Both the position numbers and the translations under genes were made by a program. This document shows, piece after piece, positions 18,205 through 27,068 of a stretch of DNA of 64,000 nt (the stretch's first letter is position 1; every line of letters begins with the position of its first letter). Origin of the DNA: an uncultured Eubacteriales bacterium (GTDB taxonomy: Bacteria > Bacillota > Clostridia > Lachnospirales > Lachnospiraceae); contig CASEML010000117.1 in assembly GCA_949289145.1 (NCBI GenBank), positions 1 to 64,000 on the forward strand, in the 5' to 3' direction. The notes below the pieces were generated by a model that ran no database searches, was not told the origin of the DNA, and was given only the letters and a program-made list of their open reading frames with translations.

Positions 18205-19224
18205 ATGGATTATTCTTCTATTATAAAATCCAAGGAATATAATTTTTTAAATATTAATGAGCACTTGGGAAAGCATGTGATTTTGTTGGGACTTGCAGGA
18301 AGCTATTCTTATGGCACTAACAATGAAAACAGCGACATTGATGTTCGGGGAATAGCATTAAACCGGAAATCCGATTTAATTGGCATGACGGAATTTGAGC
18401 AATATGTGGACGACCATACAGATACTGTTATCTACTCTTTTAACAAAATAATAAGTCTGCTTTTAAGCTGCAATCCCAACACAGTGGAATTGCTGGGGTT
18501 AAATTCGGAGCATTATTTGTTTTTAAACGAAATAGGACAAGAACTGCTGCGCAACAGCAGCTTATTTCTATCTAAGCGTGCGATTCAATCTTTTGGAGGG
18601 TATGCAGATGCTCAACTGCGCAGATTACAAAATGCGCTGGCAAGAGATTCTTATTCGCAAAGTGAAAAGGAACAGCATATATATAATTCGATCAAGAATG
18701 CGATGTATGATTTTAAAAAGCGATATAAAAAGTTTGAACATGGTGCAGTGGTGCTTTATGTAGATAAATCGGGGAATCCGGATTTTGATACAGAAATATT
18801 TATGGACGTGAATTTAACTCATTATCCCTTAAGGGATTACAAAAGCATGTGGAATGAAATGAATAATATTGTGAAGGATTATGACAAAATTGGAAAGAGG
18901 AACAGGAAAAAGGATGATAATCATCTGAACAAACACGCAATGCATTTAGTAAGGCTTTTTATGATGGCGATTGATATTTTGGAAAAAGGGGAGATTAATA
19001 CCTATCGGAAAAAAGAGCAGGAATTACTGTTAAGTATCCGCAGAGGGGAATACCAGAAGGAGGATGGTACTTTTAGAGAGGAATTTTATGACATAGTAGC
19101 AGATTACGAAAAGAAACTGGACTATGCTGCAGAACATACTGTATTGCCGGATGAGCCTGATATGAAAAAGGTGCAGGAATTTGTGATGGCGGTGAATGAA
19201 AAGGTGGTTAGAGATGAGATATAA
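18205..19224 (+). CDS. RlaP-like nucleotidyltransferase (Pol beta superfamily), first copy
   Basis: A 339-residue protein with the nucleotidyltransferase motif GSYSYGTNNENSDIDVRGIA at about residues 32-51. The paired aspartates (DID) bind metal. The protein resembles the RlaP/YcgL group of predicted nucleotidyltransferases, whose substrates are not firmly known. GGGGAGG at 18188-18194 supports ATG 18205. The gene overlaps a second member of the same superfamily by 11 bases, so the two are translated together. Confidence 0.75.
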   Translation: MDYSSIIKSKEYNFLNINEHLGKHVILLGLAGSYSYGTNNENSDIDVRGIALNRKSDLIGMTEFEQYVDDHTDTVIYSFNKIISLLLSCNPNTVELLGLNSEHYLFLNEIGQELLRNSSLFLSKRAIQSFGGYADAQLRRLQNALARDSYSQSEKEQHIYNSIKNAMYDFKKRYKKFEHGAVVLYVDKSGNPDFDTEIFMDVNLTHYPLRDYKSMWNEMNNIVKDYDKIGKRNRKKDDNHLNKHAMHLVRLFMMAIDILEKGEINTYRKKEQELLLSIRRGEYQKEDGTFREEFYDIVADYEKKLDYAAEHTVLPDEPDMKKVQEFVMAVNEKVVRDEI

Positions 19225-19996
19225 GGATTTTGATGGAACCATAGAAGAACTCATTGGCTTAAAATTAAGGGAAATAGAAAAACAGGAAAATGTGAAGATT
19301 CTTCATGCCATTGAATCGGGGAGCAGAGCCTGGGGATTTGCTTCCCCAGACAGTGATTATGATGTCAGGTTTCTTTATGTAAGACCTATGAAATATTACC
19401 TTAGTCTGGAAGACAAGAAGGATTTTATTGATTGGGAACTGGATGACACATTGGATATCAATGGCTGGGATTTATCTAAGGCATTGCGGCATTTTCATAA
19501 ATCTAATGCCACATTATATGAGTGGAGTAACTCTCCCATTGTCTATCATACTACACCCGAATGGGACAAGGTAAATAGGGTTTCCAGGGATTATTTTTCA
19601 TGCAAATCGGCTATGTATCATTACTATGGTACTGCTAAAAAGAATTATTATGCATATTTGCTGGAGGACCTGGTAAAGTATAAGAAATATTTTTATGTGC
19701 TGCGTCCTATTTTGGCATGTAAATGGATAGAAAAAAAGAAATGTCCTCCGCCGGTGCTGTTTTGTGAGCTGATATCAGAAGTTCTGGAAGATGAGATGAA
19801 ACCTGTGGTGGATCGATTGTTGCAGGCTAAGAAAAAGATGGTGGAGGCAGAAAAGGGGGAGCGGATAGAAGAACTGAATCGTTATATCAGCGATAATCTT
19901 GCTGTTTTCAAGCGGAAGCTGGAGGTTATGGAGGATGACCGAAGGTCAGATTGGGAGCAGTTAAATGAGGTATTTATGGAAATAATTAGGAAGTAG
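19214..19996 (+). CDS. RlaP-like nucleotidyltransferase (Pol beta superfamily), second copy
   Basis: A 260-residue protein with the catalytic motif ESGSRAWGFASPDSDYDVRFLYV (about residues 29-51) followed by YLSLEDKKDFIDWELDDTLDINGWDL. This is the typical organisation of the RlaP/YcgL family. I choose ATG 19214, which overlaps the end of the upstream gene and has GGTGG 8 bases before. An in-frame ATG at 19196 adds six residues. The two neighbours differ in sequence and in the spacing of their acidic residues, so they are not a recent duplication. Confidence 0.8.
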   Translation: MRYKDFDGTIEELIGLKLREIEKQENVKILHAIESGSRAWGFASPDSDYDVRFLYVRPMKYYLSLEDKKDFIDWELDDTLDINGWDLSKALRHFHKSNATLYEWSNSPIVYHTTPEWDKVNRVSRDYFSCKSAMYHYYGTAKKNYYAYLLEDLVKYKKYFYVLRPILACKWIEKKKCPPPVLFCELISEVLEDEMKPVVDRLLQAKKKMVEAEKGERIEELNRYISDNLAVFKRKLEVMEDDRRSDWEQLNEVFMEIIRK

Positions 19997-20021
19997 ATTG
20001 ATAAGAAAGGAACCAGTACAA

Positions 20022-20249
20022 ATGAACCCATTAACTATTATGAAAATAAAACAGTCAATAACTGCATTTACTGCAAACCATCCTAAATTTGTAATGTTTT
20101 TGAAAGATGTATTTTCTGATGAGATGGAACCGGGAACTATTATTGAGATCAGTGTGCAGCGGCCGGGAAAGGAAAAAGTGACCACAAATATGAAGGTGCA
20201 GCAGTCAGATTTAGATTTGTTAGAAAACCTGAAGGGAATAAAACTGTAG
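20022..20249 (+). CDS. Small conserved-type protein, unknown
   Basis: A 75-residue protein predicted to be soluble with mixed alpha/beta character (helix at PLTIMKIKQSITAFTANHPKFVMFLKDVF, then strands TIIEISVQRP and KVTTNMKV). I start at ATG 20022, with AAAGGA at 20006-20011. An upstream TTG at 19998 is possible. It follows the nucleotidyltransferase pair after 25 bases and may share its transcript. I do not recognise the family. Confidence 0.6.
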   Translation: MNPLTIMKIKQSITAFTANHPKFVMFLKDVFSDEMEPGTIIEISVQRPGKEKVTTNMKVQQSDLDLLENLKGIKL

Positions 20250-20280
20250 CAAAAGTTATAAGTTAATTGTTTCTGGAAAA

Positions 20281-20324
20281 ACAGCTATATCAAAAAGAGC
20301 GGTGACGTTCTTTTTTTGCTGTAT
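20281..20324 (+). terminator. Terminator-type hairpin before the protease gene
   Basis: AAAAAGAGCG (20292-20301) pairs with CGTTCTTTTT around GTGA. The outer ACAGC (20281-20285) and GCTGT (20318-20322) can extend the stem. The T tract is part of the right arm. Confidence 0.65.
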
Positions 20325-20385
20325 ATGAATATACTTGCTTTTATTGAAAGATATTACAAAGTATTTAAGAAAAAATAAAAAAAGA

Positions 20386-20414
20386 TTGACAATTCTCCTT
20401 TTTTTCTGTATATT
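20386..20414 (+). promoter_or_regulatory. Sigma-A promoter of the protease gene
   Basis: TTGACA at 20386-20391, a 17-base spacer, TATATT at 20409-20414. The AAAAAGGAGG ribosome site follows close downstream, giving a very short leader. Confidence 0.75.
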
Positions 20415-20440
20415 CTATATGTTGAAAAAGGAGGAATTTT

Positions 20441-23400
20441 ATGAAAAAAAACAAACCAACCAATAGCATGTTGGCATTCTTGGTTTTTTTGACAATGGCA
20501 TTATCTAGCTTTGTATCAACAGATATTGTCTACGCAACAGAGAAAATTGAGAATATCAACGCAACAGAAGAAAACACAGAAAATTTGTGCGGCTGTGTTT
20601 TAGATGATGGACTTACCGTTTTTGATGCTTGGGAGCAGAGTGTGCCACAGGCATTTTCCTATGCACCTTCAGAGACAAACGCACAGGAATCAGTAAAAGT
20701 AGTAAATGAAGTGGTTGTTTTCATTCGCTTTGCAGATGAACCAGCCGATATTTATGAACAACGTGGCGGATTGGACTACATTATGAGTATGTATAATGGT
20801 GCTTCCAACAGTCTAGAAGCAAACATAGAAGAATTTTCATGGGGAAAGGCAGATGCCGATACTTATTTTTGGCCGCAGGAAGCAGATGGAACACCAATAT
20901 GTTATGTAGATGAACATCCAGTATCCTATTATATGAAAAAGTCTGATACCAATCCAAACGGCTACACATCTTCACAAAAGACTTCAAGACGTGTGAACTT
21001 GTTAAATAACGCTATCAACTTTATGGGAGAGAATTTCTTAGAAGAATTGGGAATCGAAGGACAACCATATAATCTGGTGTTTATGGTGCCGGATCGCGAA
21101 GATTGGAATGATTTGCTATGGTCACATAAGTCCTCTATTCGGGTAAACGGAAAATCCCAGACTTATAATCTGATTACATATTCAAGTAAAAGTGATATCT
21201 CAAGAACCATTACCCATGAGTTTATGCATTCTTATGGTTATCCTGATATGTATCATTATTACAATAATTCTAGTAATATAGGAGCTCCGGAGCCACTTTC
21301 TTTATGGAGTATTATGGCTTATACAGGCATTAATGCAGGACATCCTACTGTACATGAGAAATACAAATATGGAAAGTGGGTTGTGGAGAGTGATGCGATT
21401 CAAACGATAACAAAATCTGGACACTATACACTTGGTCCCGCCACAGCAGATCCATCAGAAAATACCATTGCGTACAAGATTCCAATAGAGGAAAATTCAA
21501 ATCAATATTTTATGGTGGAATATCGAGGTAGCAGTACTTCTAGTTTTGATAAAAAATTAGGACATGAAGGTTTGATTTTTTATCGCGTGGACAACAGAAA
21601 AAGTGGCAATTCTTATGGTCCGCCAGATGAAGTTTTTGTATTAAGAGAAGGAGATGATTATGTTTCCGATGCTTACTACAACGGAACGACCGGTCGGACA
21701 GATTTTTCAGAATTTAAATTATATAACGATGATACCGATATGGGGATCCGTGTTTACAATATAAAGAAAGAGAATGGCATGATGTCTTTTGATATCAAGG
21801 TGCCGTATGTAACATTGAATGTATCTAAACAGGGACCAATTTCTATTGCAGACAGCAAGGAGATTGTATTATCTACAGATTCTTATTCTGCGGAAGAGGG
21901 ATATACTTTCCGATTCGGAACCATAATTGATGGAACAGAGTATGAATTATCCGACGGATATCAGAGTAAAAATAGTATCACAGTAAACTTTTTGAGTGCT
22001 TTGAAGGATAAAGCGGTGGGAACACACACCTTATTCGTGGATGTCAAAGATACGGCAACAGGTGAAATTAACAGAGCTACCTATTCGAATTATATCATTG
22101 AGGGCATGCAGGTATCTCATTTAAGCACAAATGTTGCATCACCACAGACTGTGGGAACTACGATTCAGTTATTCACATCAGTAAATAATGAAGATGTGGA
22201 AGCAGATAACATTCATAAATTTATTGTGGAAAAAGATGGTGAAGAAGAAGAACTTGCCATGATTGGCAATTATGGGGCCAGTTGGACGCCTACAGAAGCA
22301 GGTGTTTACACTATCAAATATATAGTTGAAGGTGCTTATGGAATGAGCGCATCCAAAGAAATACAATATATGATTGGTTCAGATACTTCAGCATACATAC
22401 TATATAACAATAATTCATGGAACAATGCATATATTCATTACAGAGTAGGGAATGGTGCATGGACAGAAGCTCCAGGCGTGCAGATGTTAACGTGCGATTC
22501 GGAAGGATATTCCTGGGTGTATGTAATTGACTTAAAGAAGCAAAGTGGCACAGTATGTTTCAATAATGGAAACGGTTCCTGGGACAGCAACGGAGGCAAA
22601 AATTACACCATAACAGCAGGTGTTAATAGCTTTGGTGGAAAAGATGCCAAGTTATCTTCTATTGCGATAAATGCAACAAACATTGAGAAAAAAATGTGTC
22701 ATTTCAAAGTAAATATCAATGGAGGTATTGCCCCATATAACGTTGAATACACAATAAAAGATAAAAATACTGGCAATATTGTAGAACAGCGTAGTGGTGC
22801 AAGTTATTCAGCACCAGAATATTATATTTATTCTAGCTTAGGTAATACTGGAGAATATGTCATTTCTGTCACAGTGAAAGATGCTTATGGACAAACAGTA
22901 TCACAGGAAAAAGCTTTTGAATTAGAGCCATTTACAATAACTGGTATTAAAACCAGCGTACCTTCTCCGCAGAAAGCAGGCACCATAATCGAATTAACAG
23001 AGGAACATCAGAATGCATATGTTTATAGATTTGGTATCTCAAGTGATTGGACGATTACTAATAAAACTACCGGCACAGTAAAAACGATAACCTCATACTA
23101 CAGCAGTACTATAGACTGGATTCCAACAGAAAATGGAGAATATGAAATTACAGTAGAAATGACAGATCATGCCGGTGAAAAAGCATCTTACACAATATAT
23201 TATACGATTGCAGATAAAATTACTAACAGTGCAATAATATACTATGCAAATAGCTCTTGGAATAATGCGTATATTCATTTCAAAACCAGCGATGGAGAAT
23301 GGACCACAGCTCCGGGAGAATTAATGGAAGCAAGCAGTGAGCAGAATGGCTATACATGGAAGTACACGATTGAGTTAGGTGAAGATAATGGAGCAACGGT

Positions 23401-24241
23401 ATGCTTCAACAACGGAAATGGTTCCTGGGATAGTAGAAACGGAAGTAACTATACGGTAGGAGTGGGAATTTTCGGGATTAAAAATGGTGCAGTCACAGCA
23501 TTGCAGCCAGCAGTGACAGCAACGCCAACGGTAAAACCCACAGCAATGCCAACGGCAAAACCCACAACAACGCCAACGGTAAAACCCACAGCAACGCCAA
23601 CGGCAAAACCTACAGCAACGCCAACGGTAAAACCTACAGCGACCCCAACACCAATTGCTGAAAAAACAGCGACCATATATTATGCAAATGCCTCATGGAG
23701 TCAGGCGTATATTCACTATAAGGTTGGAGATGGTGCATGGACAACAGTACCAGGCATGCCAATGGAAGCAAATTTAGATAAGGATGGTTACACTTGGAAA
23801 TATGTAATTGACCTTGAAAATGCTAAAAATGCCACCATCTGCTTTAACAATGGAAACAATTCCTGGGATAGTAGAAATGGTTCTAATTATAGTGTAGAAG
23901 CAGGAGTATACGGCATTAAAAATGGTGTACAGAGCAATCTGGGAGAAGTAGTTACGGATAAAGTGGCAACAGTTTATTACAATACTGGATGGAGCCAGCC
24001 GTACATTTTATACTGCCCTGAAAACGGCTCATGGATTACTGAGCCTGGTATTGCTATGACAGCCACCACAGAAAAGGCAGGTTATACTCACAAAGCAGTG
24101 ATTACATTAGGAGACTCCACATACTTACGAGCATGTTTCAATAATGGAGCAGGCTCCTGGGATAGTAAAAACGGTTACAATTACACATTGCAGTCAGGTG
24201 TATACGGAGTAAGTAACGGCAACGTTTACGAATTAAATTAA
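20441..24241 (+). CDS. Secreted M6-type metalloprotease with four CBM25/26-like modules
   Basis: A 1266-residue exported protein. Residues 1-32 form a signal peptide (SMLAFLVFLTMALSSFVST, then VYATE). The zinc motif HEFMH lies near residue 259 in ISRTITHEFMHSYGYPDMYHYY, and the surrounding MPDRE and LSLWSIMAYTG segments fit the immune-inhibitor-A/M6 group. Residues about 470-640 and 750-920 resemble Ig-like or Y_Y_Y spacers. Four similar modules of about 85-90 residues begin near 649, 930, 1076 and 1174. Each has IYYAN..W..AYIHY, W...PG, Y.W...I.L and CFNNG.GSWDS.NG.NY. They resemble starch-binding CBM25/26. A Pro/Thr repeat linker spans about 1025-1073. No LPXTG anchor is seen. Confidence 0.85.
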   Translation: MKKNKPTNSMLAFLVFLTMALSSFVSTDIVYATEKIENINATEENTENLCGCVLDDGLTVFDAWEQSVPQAFSYAPSETNAQESVKVVNEVVVFIRFADEPADIYEQRGGLDYIMSMYNGASNSLEANIEEFSWGKADADTYFWPQEADGTPICYVDEHPVSYYMKKSDTNPNGYTSSQKTSRRVNLLNNAINFMGENFLEELGIEGQPYNLVFMVPDREDWNDLLWSHKSSIRVNGKSQTYNLITYSSKSDISRTITHEFMHSYGYPDMYHYYNNSSNIGAPEPLSLWSIMAYTGINAGHPTVHEKYKYGKWVVESDAIQTITKSGHYTLGPATADPSENTIAYKIPIEENSNQYFMVEYRGSSTSSFDKKLGHEGLIFYRVDNRKSGNSYGPPDEVFVLREGDDYVSDAYYNGTTGRTDFSEFKLYNDDTDMGIRVYNIKKENGMMSFDIKVPYVTLNVSKQGPISIADSKEIVLSTDSYSAEEGYTFRFGTIIDGTEYELSDGYQSKNSITVNFLSALKDKAVGTHTLFVDVKDTATGEINRATYSNYIIEGMQVSHLSTNVASPQTVGTTIQLFTSVNNEDVEADNIHKFIVEKDGEEEELAMIGNYGASWTPTEAGVYTIKYIVEGAYGMSASKEIQYMIGSDTSAYILYNNNSWNNAYIHYRVGNGAWTEAPGVQMLTCDSEGYSWVYVIDLKKQSGTVCFNNGNGSWDSNGGKNYTITAGVNSFGGKDAKLSSIAINATNIEKKMCHFKVNINGGIAPYNVEYTIKDKNTGNIVEQRSGASYSAPEYYIYSSLGNTGEYVISVTVKDAYGQTVSQEKAFELEPFTITGIKTSVPSPQKAGTIIELTEEHQNAYVYRFGISSDWTITNKTTGTVKTITSYYSSTIDWIPTENGEYEITVEMTDHAGEKASYTIYYTIADKITNSAIIYYANSSWNNAYIHFKTSDGEWTTAPGELMEASSEQNGYTWKYTIELGEDNGATVCFNNGNGSWDSRNGSNYTVGVGIFGIKNGAVTALQPAVTATPTVKPTAMPTAKPTTTPTVKPTATPTAKPTATPTVKPTATPTPIAEKTATIYYANASWSQAYIHYKVGDGAWTTVPGMPMEANLDKDGYTWKYVIDLENAKNATICFNNGNNSWDSRNGSNYSVEAGVYGIKNGVQSNLGEVVTDKVATVYYNTGWSQPYILYCPENGSWITEPGIAMTATTEKAGYTHKAVITLGDSTYLRACFNNGAGSWDSKNGYNYTLQSGVYGVSNGNVYELN

Positions 24242-24271
24242 TAAAAATGCTGCGGTATTGAACCGTAAAAC

Positions 24272-24360
24272 AAAGGCATCAGGCATTCCAGTCTGGTGCC
24301 TTTCGCATTTGCGGCTGTCTCTATTGGAGTTAGTTGAGACGAACTTGCCTTTTTTACAAA
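24272..24360 (+). terminator. Tandem hairpins after the protease gene
   Basis: The first hairpin pairs AAAGGCATCAG (24272-24282) with CTGGTGCCTTT (24293-24303). The second pairs GTCTC (24317-24321) with GAGAC (24336-24340), then GAACTTGCC and a T tract. The latter overlaps the -35 of the next promoter. Confidence 0.6.
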
Positions 24361-24373
24361 AATAATATATAAT
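24345..24373 (+). promoter_or_regulatory. Probable promoter of the glycosyltransferase operon
   Basis: TTGCCT at 24345-24350 and a perfect TATAAT at 24368-24373 with a 17-base spacer. Confidence 0.6.
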
Positions 24374-24405
24374 AGTCTAACTATAAATAAATTATAGGAG
24401 AAACC

Positions 24406-25242
24406 ATGATTTATATACTTTTATGTGGAAATGCCAAGGTTTTTGACGGGGCATTGACACAGTTGATATCAATTACAAACAGAACACAAGAACCAGTGTG
24501 CTGCTATATTATGACCATGAACTTACAGCGTATTCGAGAGGATTTTACCAGTATATCGGATGAACAAATTGCATTTTTAAATCAGGTGGTTAAGTCAAAA
24601 AATCCCAAGCATCAGGTGAAAAAGTTAGACGTAACTAAGCTGTATGAAGAAGAATTTCACCAGTGTGTCAATGAAAGTGCTTACTGCACTCCATATACTT
24701 TATTGCGGTTGTTGGCGGATAAGGTTGAAGGGATGCCCGATAAGCTGCTGTATTTAGATATTGATATTATGGTGGGCGATGACATCGGAAAGCTGTATCA
24801 TATTGATGTAACTGATTATGAATATGCCGCAGTGAAAGAAAAGTATGGCTGCTGGATAATCCGTCCTGATTATATTAATGCTGGAATGCTTCTGTTTAAT
24901 ATGAAGAAGATTCGTGAAACAGGGTTGCTAGAAAAAGCGCGTCGGCTGATAAAGAGGCGGAAACTTTTGTTTGCAGATCAGAGTGCCATATTTTGGTCCA
25001 CCAGCAAAAAGCTTTTGCTTCCCAGAATATTTAATGAGCAGTCTAAATTTAATAAAAAAGATACGGTAATCTGCCATTTCTGCAAGAGGCTCATGTTTCG
25101 TCCTTACCCTCACACTGAAAATTATAAACAATGGCAGGTGGAGGAAATTCATAAATATTTAAAATGCCATGCTTTTGATGAAGACTTGAATGAATATTTA
25201 CAATGGAAGAATAAATATGATAGAGAAAAGGAAAGTGAATGA
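24406..25242 (+). CDS. Family 8 glycosyltransferase, first copy
   Basis: A 278-residue GT8 enzyme using a nucleotide-sugar donor. Evidence is an N-terminal strand MIYILLCGNAK, the acceptor-side segment TPYTLLRLLAD, the metal-binding DxD in KLLYLDIDIMVGDDIGKLY (about residues 111-129), INAGMLLFNMKKIR, and FADQSAIFW. It follows the LgtC-like pattern, though its start lacks the usual A-DDNY sequence. It overlaps the second GT8 gene region closely and probably forms an operon with it and the two acyltransferases. The acceptor is unknown, and a cell-envelope polymer or glycolipid is inferred from the neighbours. Confidence 0.85.
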   Translation: MIYILLCGNAKVFDGALTQLISITNRTQEPVCCYIMTMNLQRIREDFTSISDEQIAFLNQVVKSKNPKHQVKKLDVTKLYEEEFHQCVNESAYCTPYTLLRLLADKVEGMPDKLLYLDIDIMVGDDIGKLYHIDVTDYEYAAVKEKYGCWIIRPDYINAGMLLFNMKKIRETGLLEKARRLIKRRKLLFADQSAIFWSTSKKLLLPRIFNEQSKFNKKDTVICHFCKRLMFRPYPHTENYKQWQVEEIHKYLKCHAFDEDLNEYLQWKNKYDREKESE

Positions 25243-25246
25243 TAAA

Positions 25247-26182
25247 ATGAATCGGAATGGAAAAGAGATACCAATTTTTTTTGCAGTAGATGACAATTAT
25301 ATGCCGTTTCTGGCCGTTTCACTGCAGTCATTGCTTGCAAATGCCTCTGCCCAAAACTACTATTCCATTAAGGTACTACATACAAATATTAGTGCAGAGA
25401 ACAAAAAGAAAATTAGCAGATATGAGCGGGAAAATGTGAATATTGAATTTGTGGATTTGAATTATTATATTGAAAAAATTCAGGATAAACTGTACACCAG
25501 AGATTATTACTCCAAGACCACATATTTCCGGTTGTTTCTGCCAAATCTCTATCCACAGTACGACAAGGTATTGTATTTGGATAGTGATATTGTAATTTTA
25601 GATGATATTGCCAAACTATATGCTACAGATATGGGAGATAATCTTGTGGCAGGGGCACCGGATGATGTGATTCAAAATATTAAAGTATTTCAAGATTATG
25701 CAGAAAAAGTGGTAGGTGTTGCAGATTATCGGAAATATTTCAATGCCGGAGTATTGCTGATGAATTTGGATGAACTGAGAAAATTCAAATTTCAGGAAAA
25801 GTTTATTTACTCTCTAGAAAAGATAAAGTTTGCGGTAGCTCAGGATCAGGATTATCTAAACCGTCTGTGTAAGGGACGGGTAAAACTGATAGACAAGGGC
25901 TGGAATCGTATGCCTATGCCGGATGATAAGATTAAGACATCGGACATAAAATTAATTCATTATAATCTGGCATACAAGCCATGGCATTTCGAAGATATTT
26001 TATATAAAGAATACTTCTGGAACTATGCAAAACAGACAGAGTACTTTGATAAAATCATAGAAATCAAAGAAAATTATACAGAAGAAGACAGATTTAAAGA
26101 TATAGAGCAGGACAGAAAACTACGAAAGCTGGCAAAGAAAGAATCGGATTGTGTCGGAGATGACAGAAAAAGCAGGAGATAG
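25247..26182 (+). CDS. Family 8 glycosyltransferase, second copy
   Basis: A 311-residue GT8 enzyme with the complete family order: IPIFFAVDDNYMPFLAVSLQSLL at the start, TYFRLFLPNLYPQYDKVLYLDSDIVILDDIAKLY with the DxD metal site (about 110-118), YFNAGVLLMNLDELR, AQDQDYLNRLCKG and the His region IHYNLAYKPWH. I choose ATG 25247 because the family begins at this point. Starts at 25190 or 25217 would overlap the previous gene. A basic, charged tail may contact membrane. It probably acts in sequence with its upstream paralogue. Confidence 0.87.
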   Translation: MNRNGKEIPIFFAVDDNYMPFLAVSLQSLLANASAQNYYSIKVLHTNISAENKKKISRYERENVNIEFVDLNYYIEKIQDKLYTRDYYSKTTYFRLFLPNLYPQYDKVLYLDSDIVILDDIAKLYATDMGDNLVAGAPDDVIQNIKVFQDYAEKVVGVADYRKYFNAGVLLMNLDELRKFKFQEKFIYSLEKIKFAVAQDQDYLNRLCKGRVKLIDKGWNRMPMPDDKIKTSDIKLIHYNLAYKPWHFEDILYKEYFWNYAKQTEYFDKIIEIKENYTEEDRFKDIEQDRKLRKLAKKESDCVGDDRKSRR

Positions 26183-26184
26183 TC

Positions 26185-27057
26185 ATGAGAAGAAAACATA
26201 ACAATGGGGTTATTGAAAAATCAAAGGACAGATTGGAAATTTTAGAAGAAATAGAACGTTTAGAGCGGGAAGGAAGATTTGACGTGGATCCGGAAAAAGA
26301 TCCGCCGACGATTGTGCTTCTTCCGGAAAATGTGGATTATTTAAAGACGAAGAGTTCAAGCCGTGTTAAGACAAAAGTGGCAAACCGTATTGGAGAGCAT
26401 TTTTTAGATGAATTACTGCGAAGCAATAAATTGATCATCAAGGATGTTAAGGGCTTGGAAAATCTAAACAAAGTAAAGGGTGGTGCTATCATCACCAGCA
26501 ACCACTTTAATCCATTTGATGCTTTTACCATTGAAAAGGTTTTCCGCATGTCAGACCATGCAAAGACAAAAACATTATATAAAGTGATCCGAGAAGGTAA
26601 TTATACCAATTTTCCGGGGCTGTACGGATTTTTCTTCCGCAACTGTGACACACTGCCATTGAGCTCTAACCGAAAAACCATGGCAGAGTTTATGAAAGCG
26701 GTGCACACCATTCTGCAGGAAGGAGATTTTATCCTGATCTATCCGGAACAGAGTTTGTGGTGGAATTATAAAAAGCCAAAGCCATTAAAAAATGGGGCGT
26801 TTAAATTTGCTGTAAAAAATAAGGTGCCAGTGGTACCGATTTTTATTACTATGGAAGACAGTGACTTAGTGGGTACGGATGGCTTCAAAATTCAGGAATA
26901 TACTGTACATATCGGTGAGGCAATTTTTCAGGAAGAACACAAAACGGATAAAGAAAATGTAGAAATTATGAAAGAGAAAAACTTCAATTTGTGGAAACAA
27001 GTGTATGAGGATTTCTATCAGATTCCCTTGGAGTATACTACAATAACTGAGGAGTAG
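26185..27057 (+). CDS. PlsC-like 1-acylglycerol-3-phosphate acyltransferase, first copy
   Basis: A 290-residue acyltransferase with the catalytic HxxxxD motif in ITSNHFNPFDAFT (about residues 109-121) and the second block ILIYPEQSLWWNYKKPKPLKNGAFKFA (about 187-213), the family's EGTR-equivalent region. PVVPIFI follows. There is an unusually long charged N-terminus of about 75 residues before the domain. The gene starts 2 bases after the GT8 stop and lies 11 bases before a paralogue, so it belongs to a lipid- or glycolipid-making operon. The exact acyl donor and acceptor are unknown. Confidence 0.82.
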   Translation: MRRKHNNGVIEKSKDRLEILEEIERLEREGRFDVDPEKDPPTIVLLPENVDYLKTKSSSRVKTKVANRIGEHFLDELLRSNKLIIKDVKGLENLNKVKGGAIITSNHFNPFDAFTIEKVFRMSDHAKTKTLYKVIREGNYTNFPGLYGFFFRNCDTLPLSSNRKTMAEFMKAVHTILQEGDFILIYPEQSLWWNYKKPKPLKNGAFKFAVKNKVPVVPIFITMEDSDLVGTDGFKIQEYTVHIGEAIFQEEHKTDKENVEIMKEKNFNLWKQVYEDFYQIPLEYTTITEE

Positions 27058-27068
27058 GAAGGTTGTTT

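Noticed and set aside
23449..23676. Minus-strand Val/Gly-rich frame opposite the Pro/Thr linker of the protease
   Set aside because: It is the complement of a tandem repeat and has no supporting signals.
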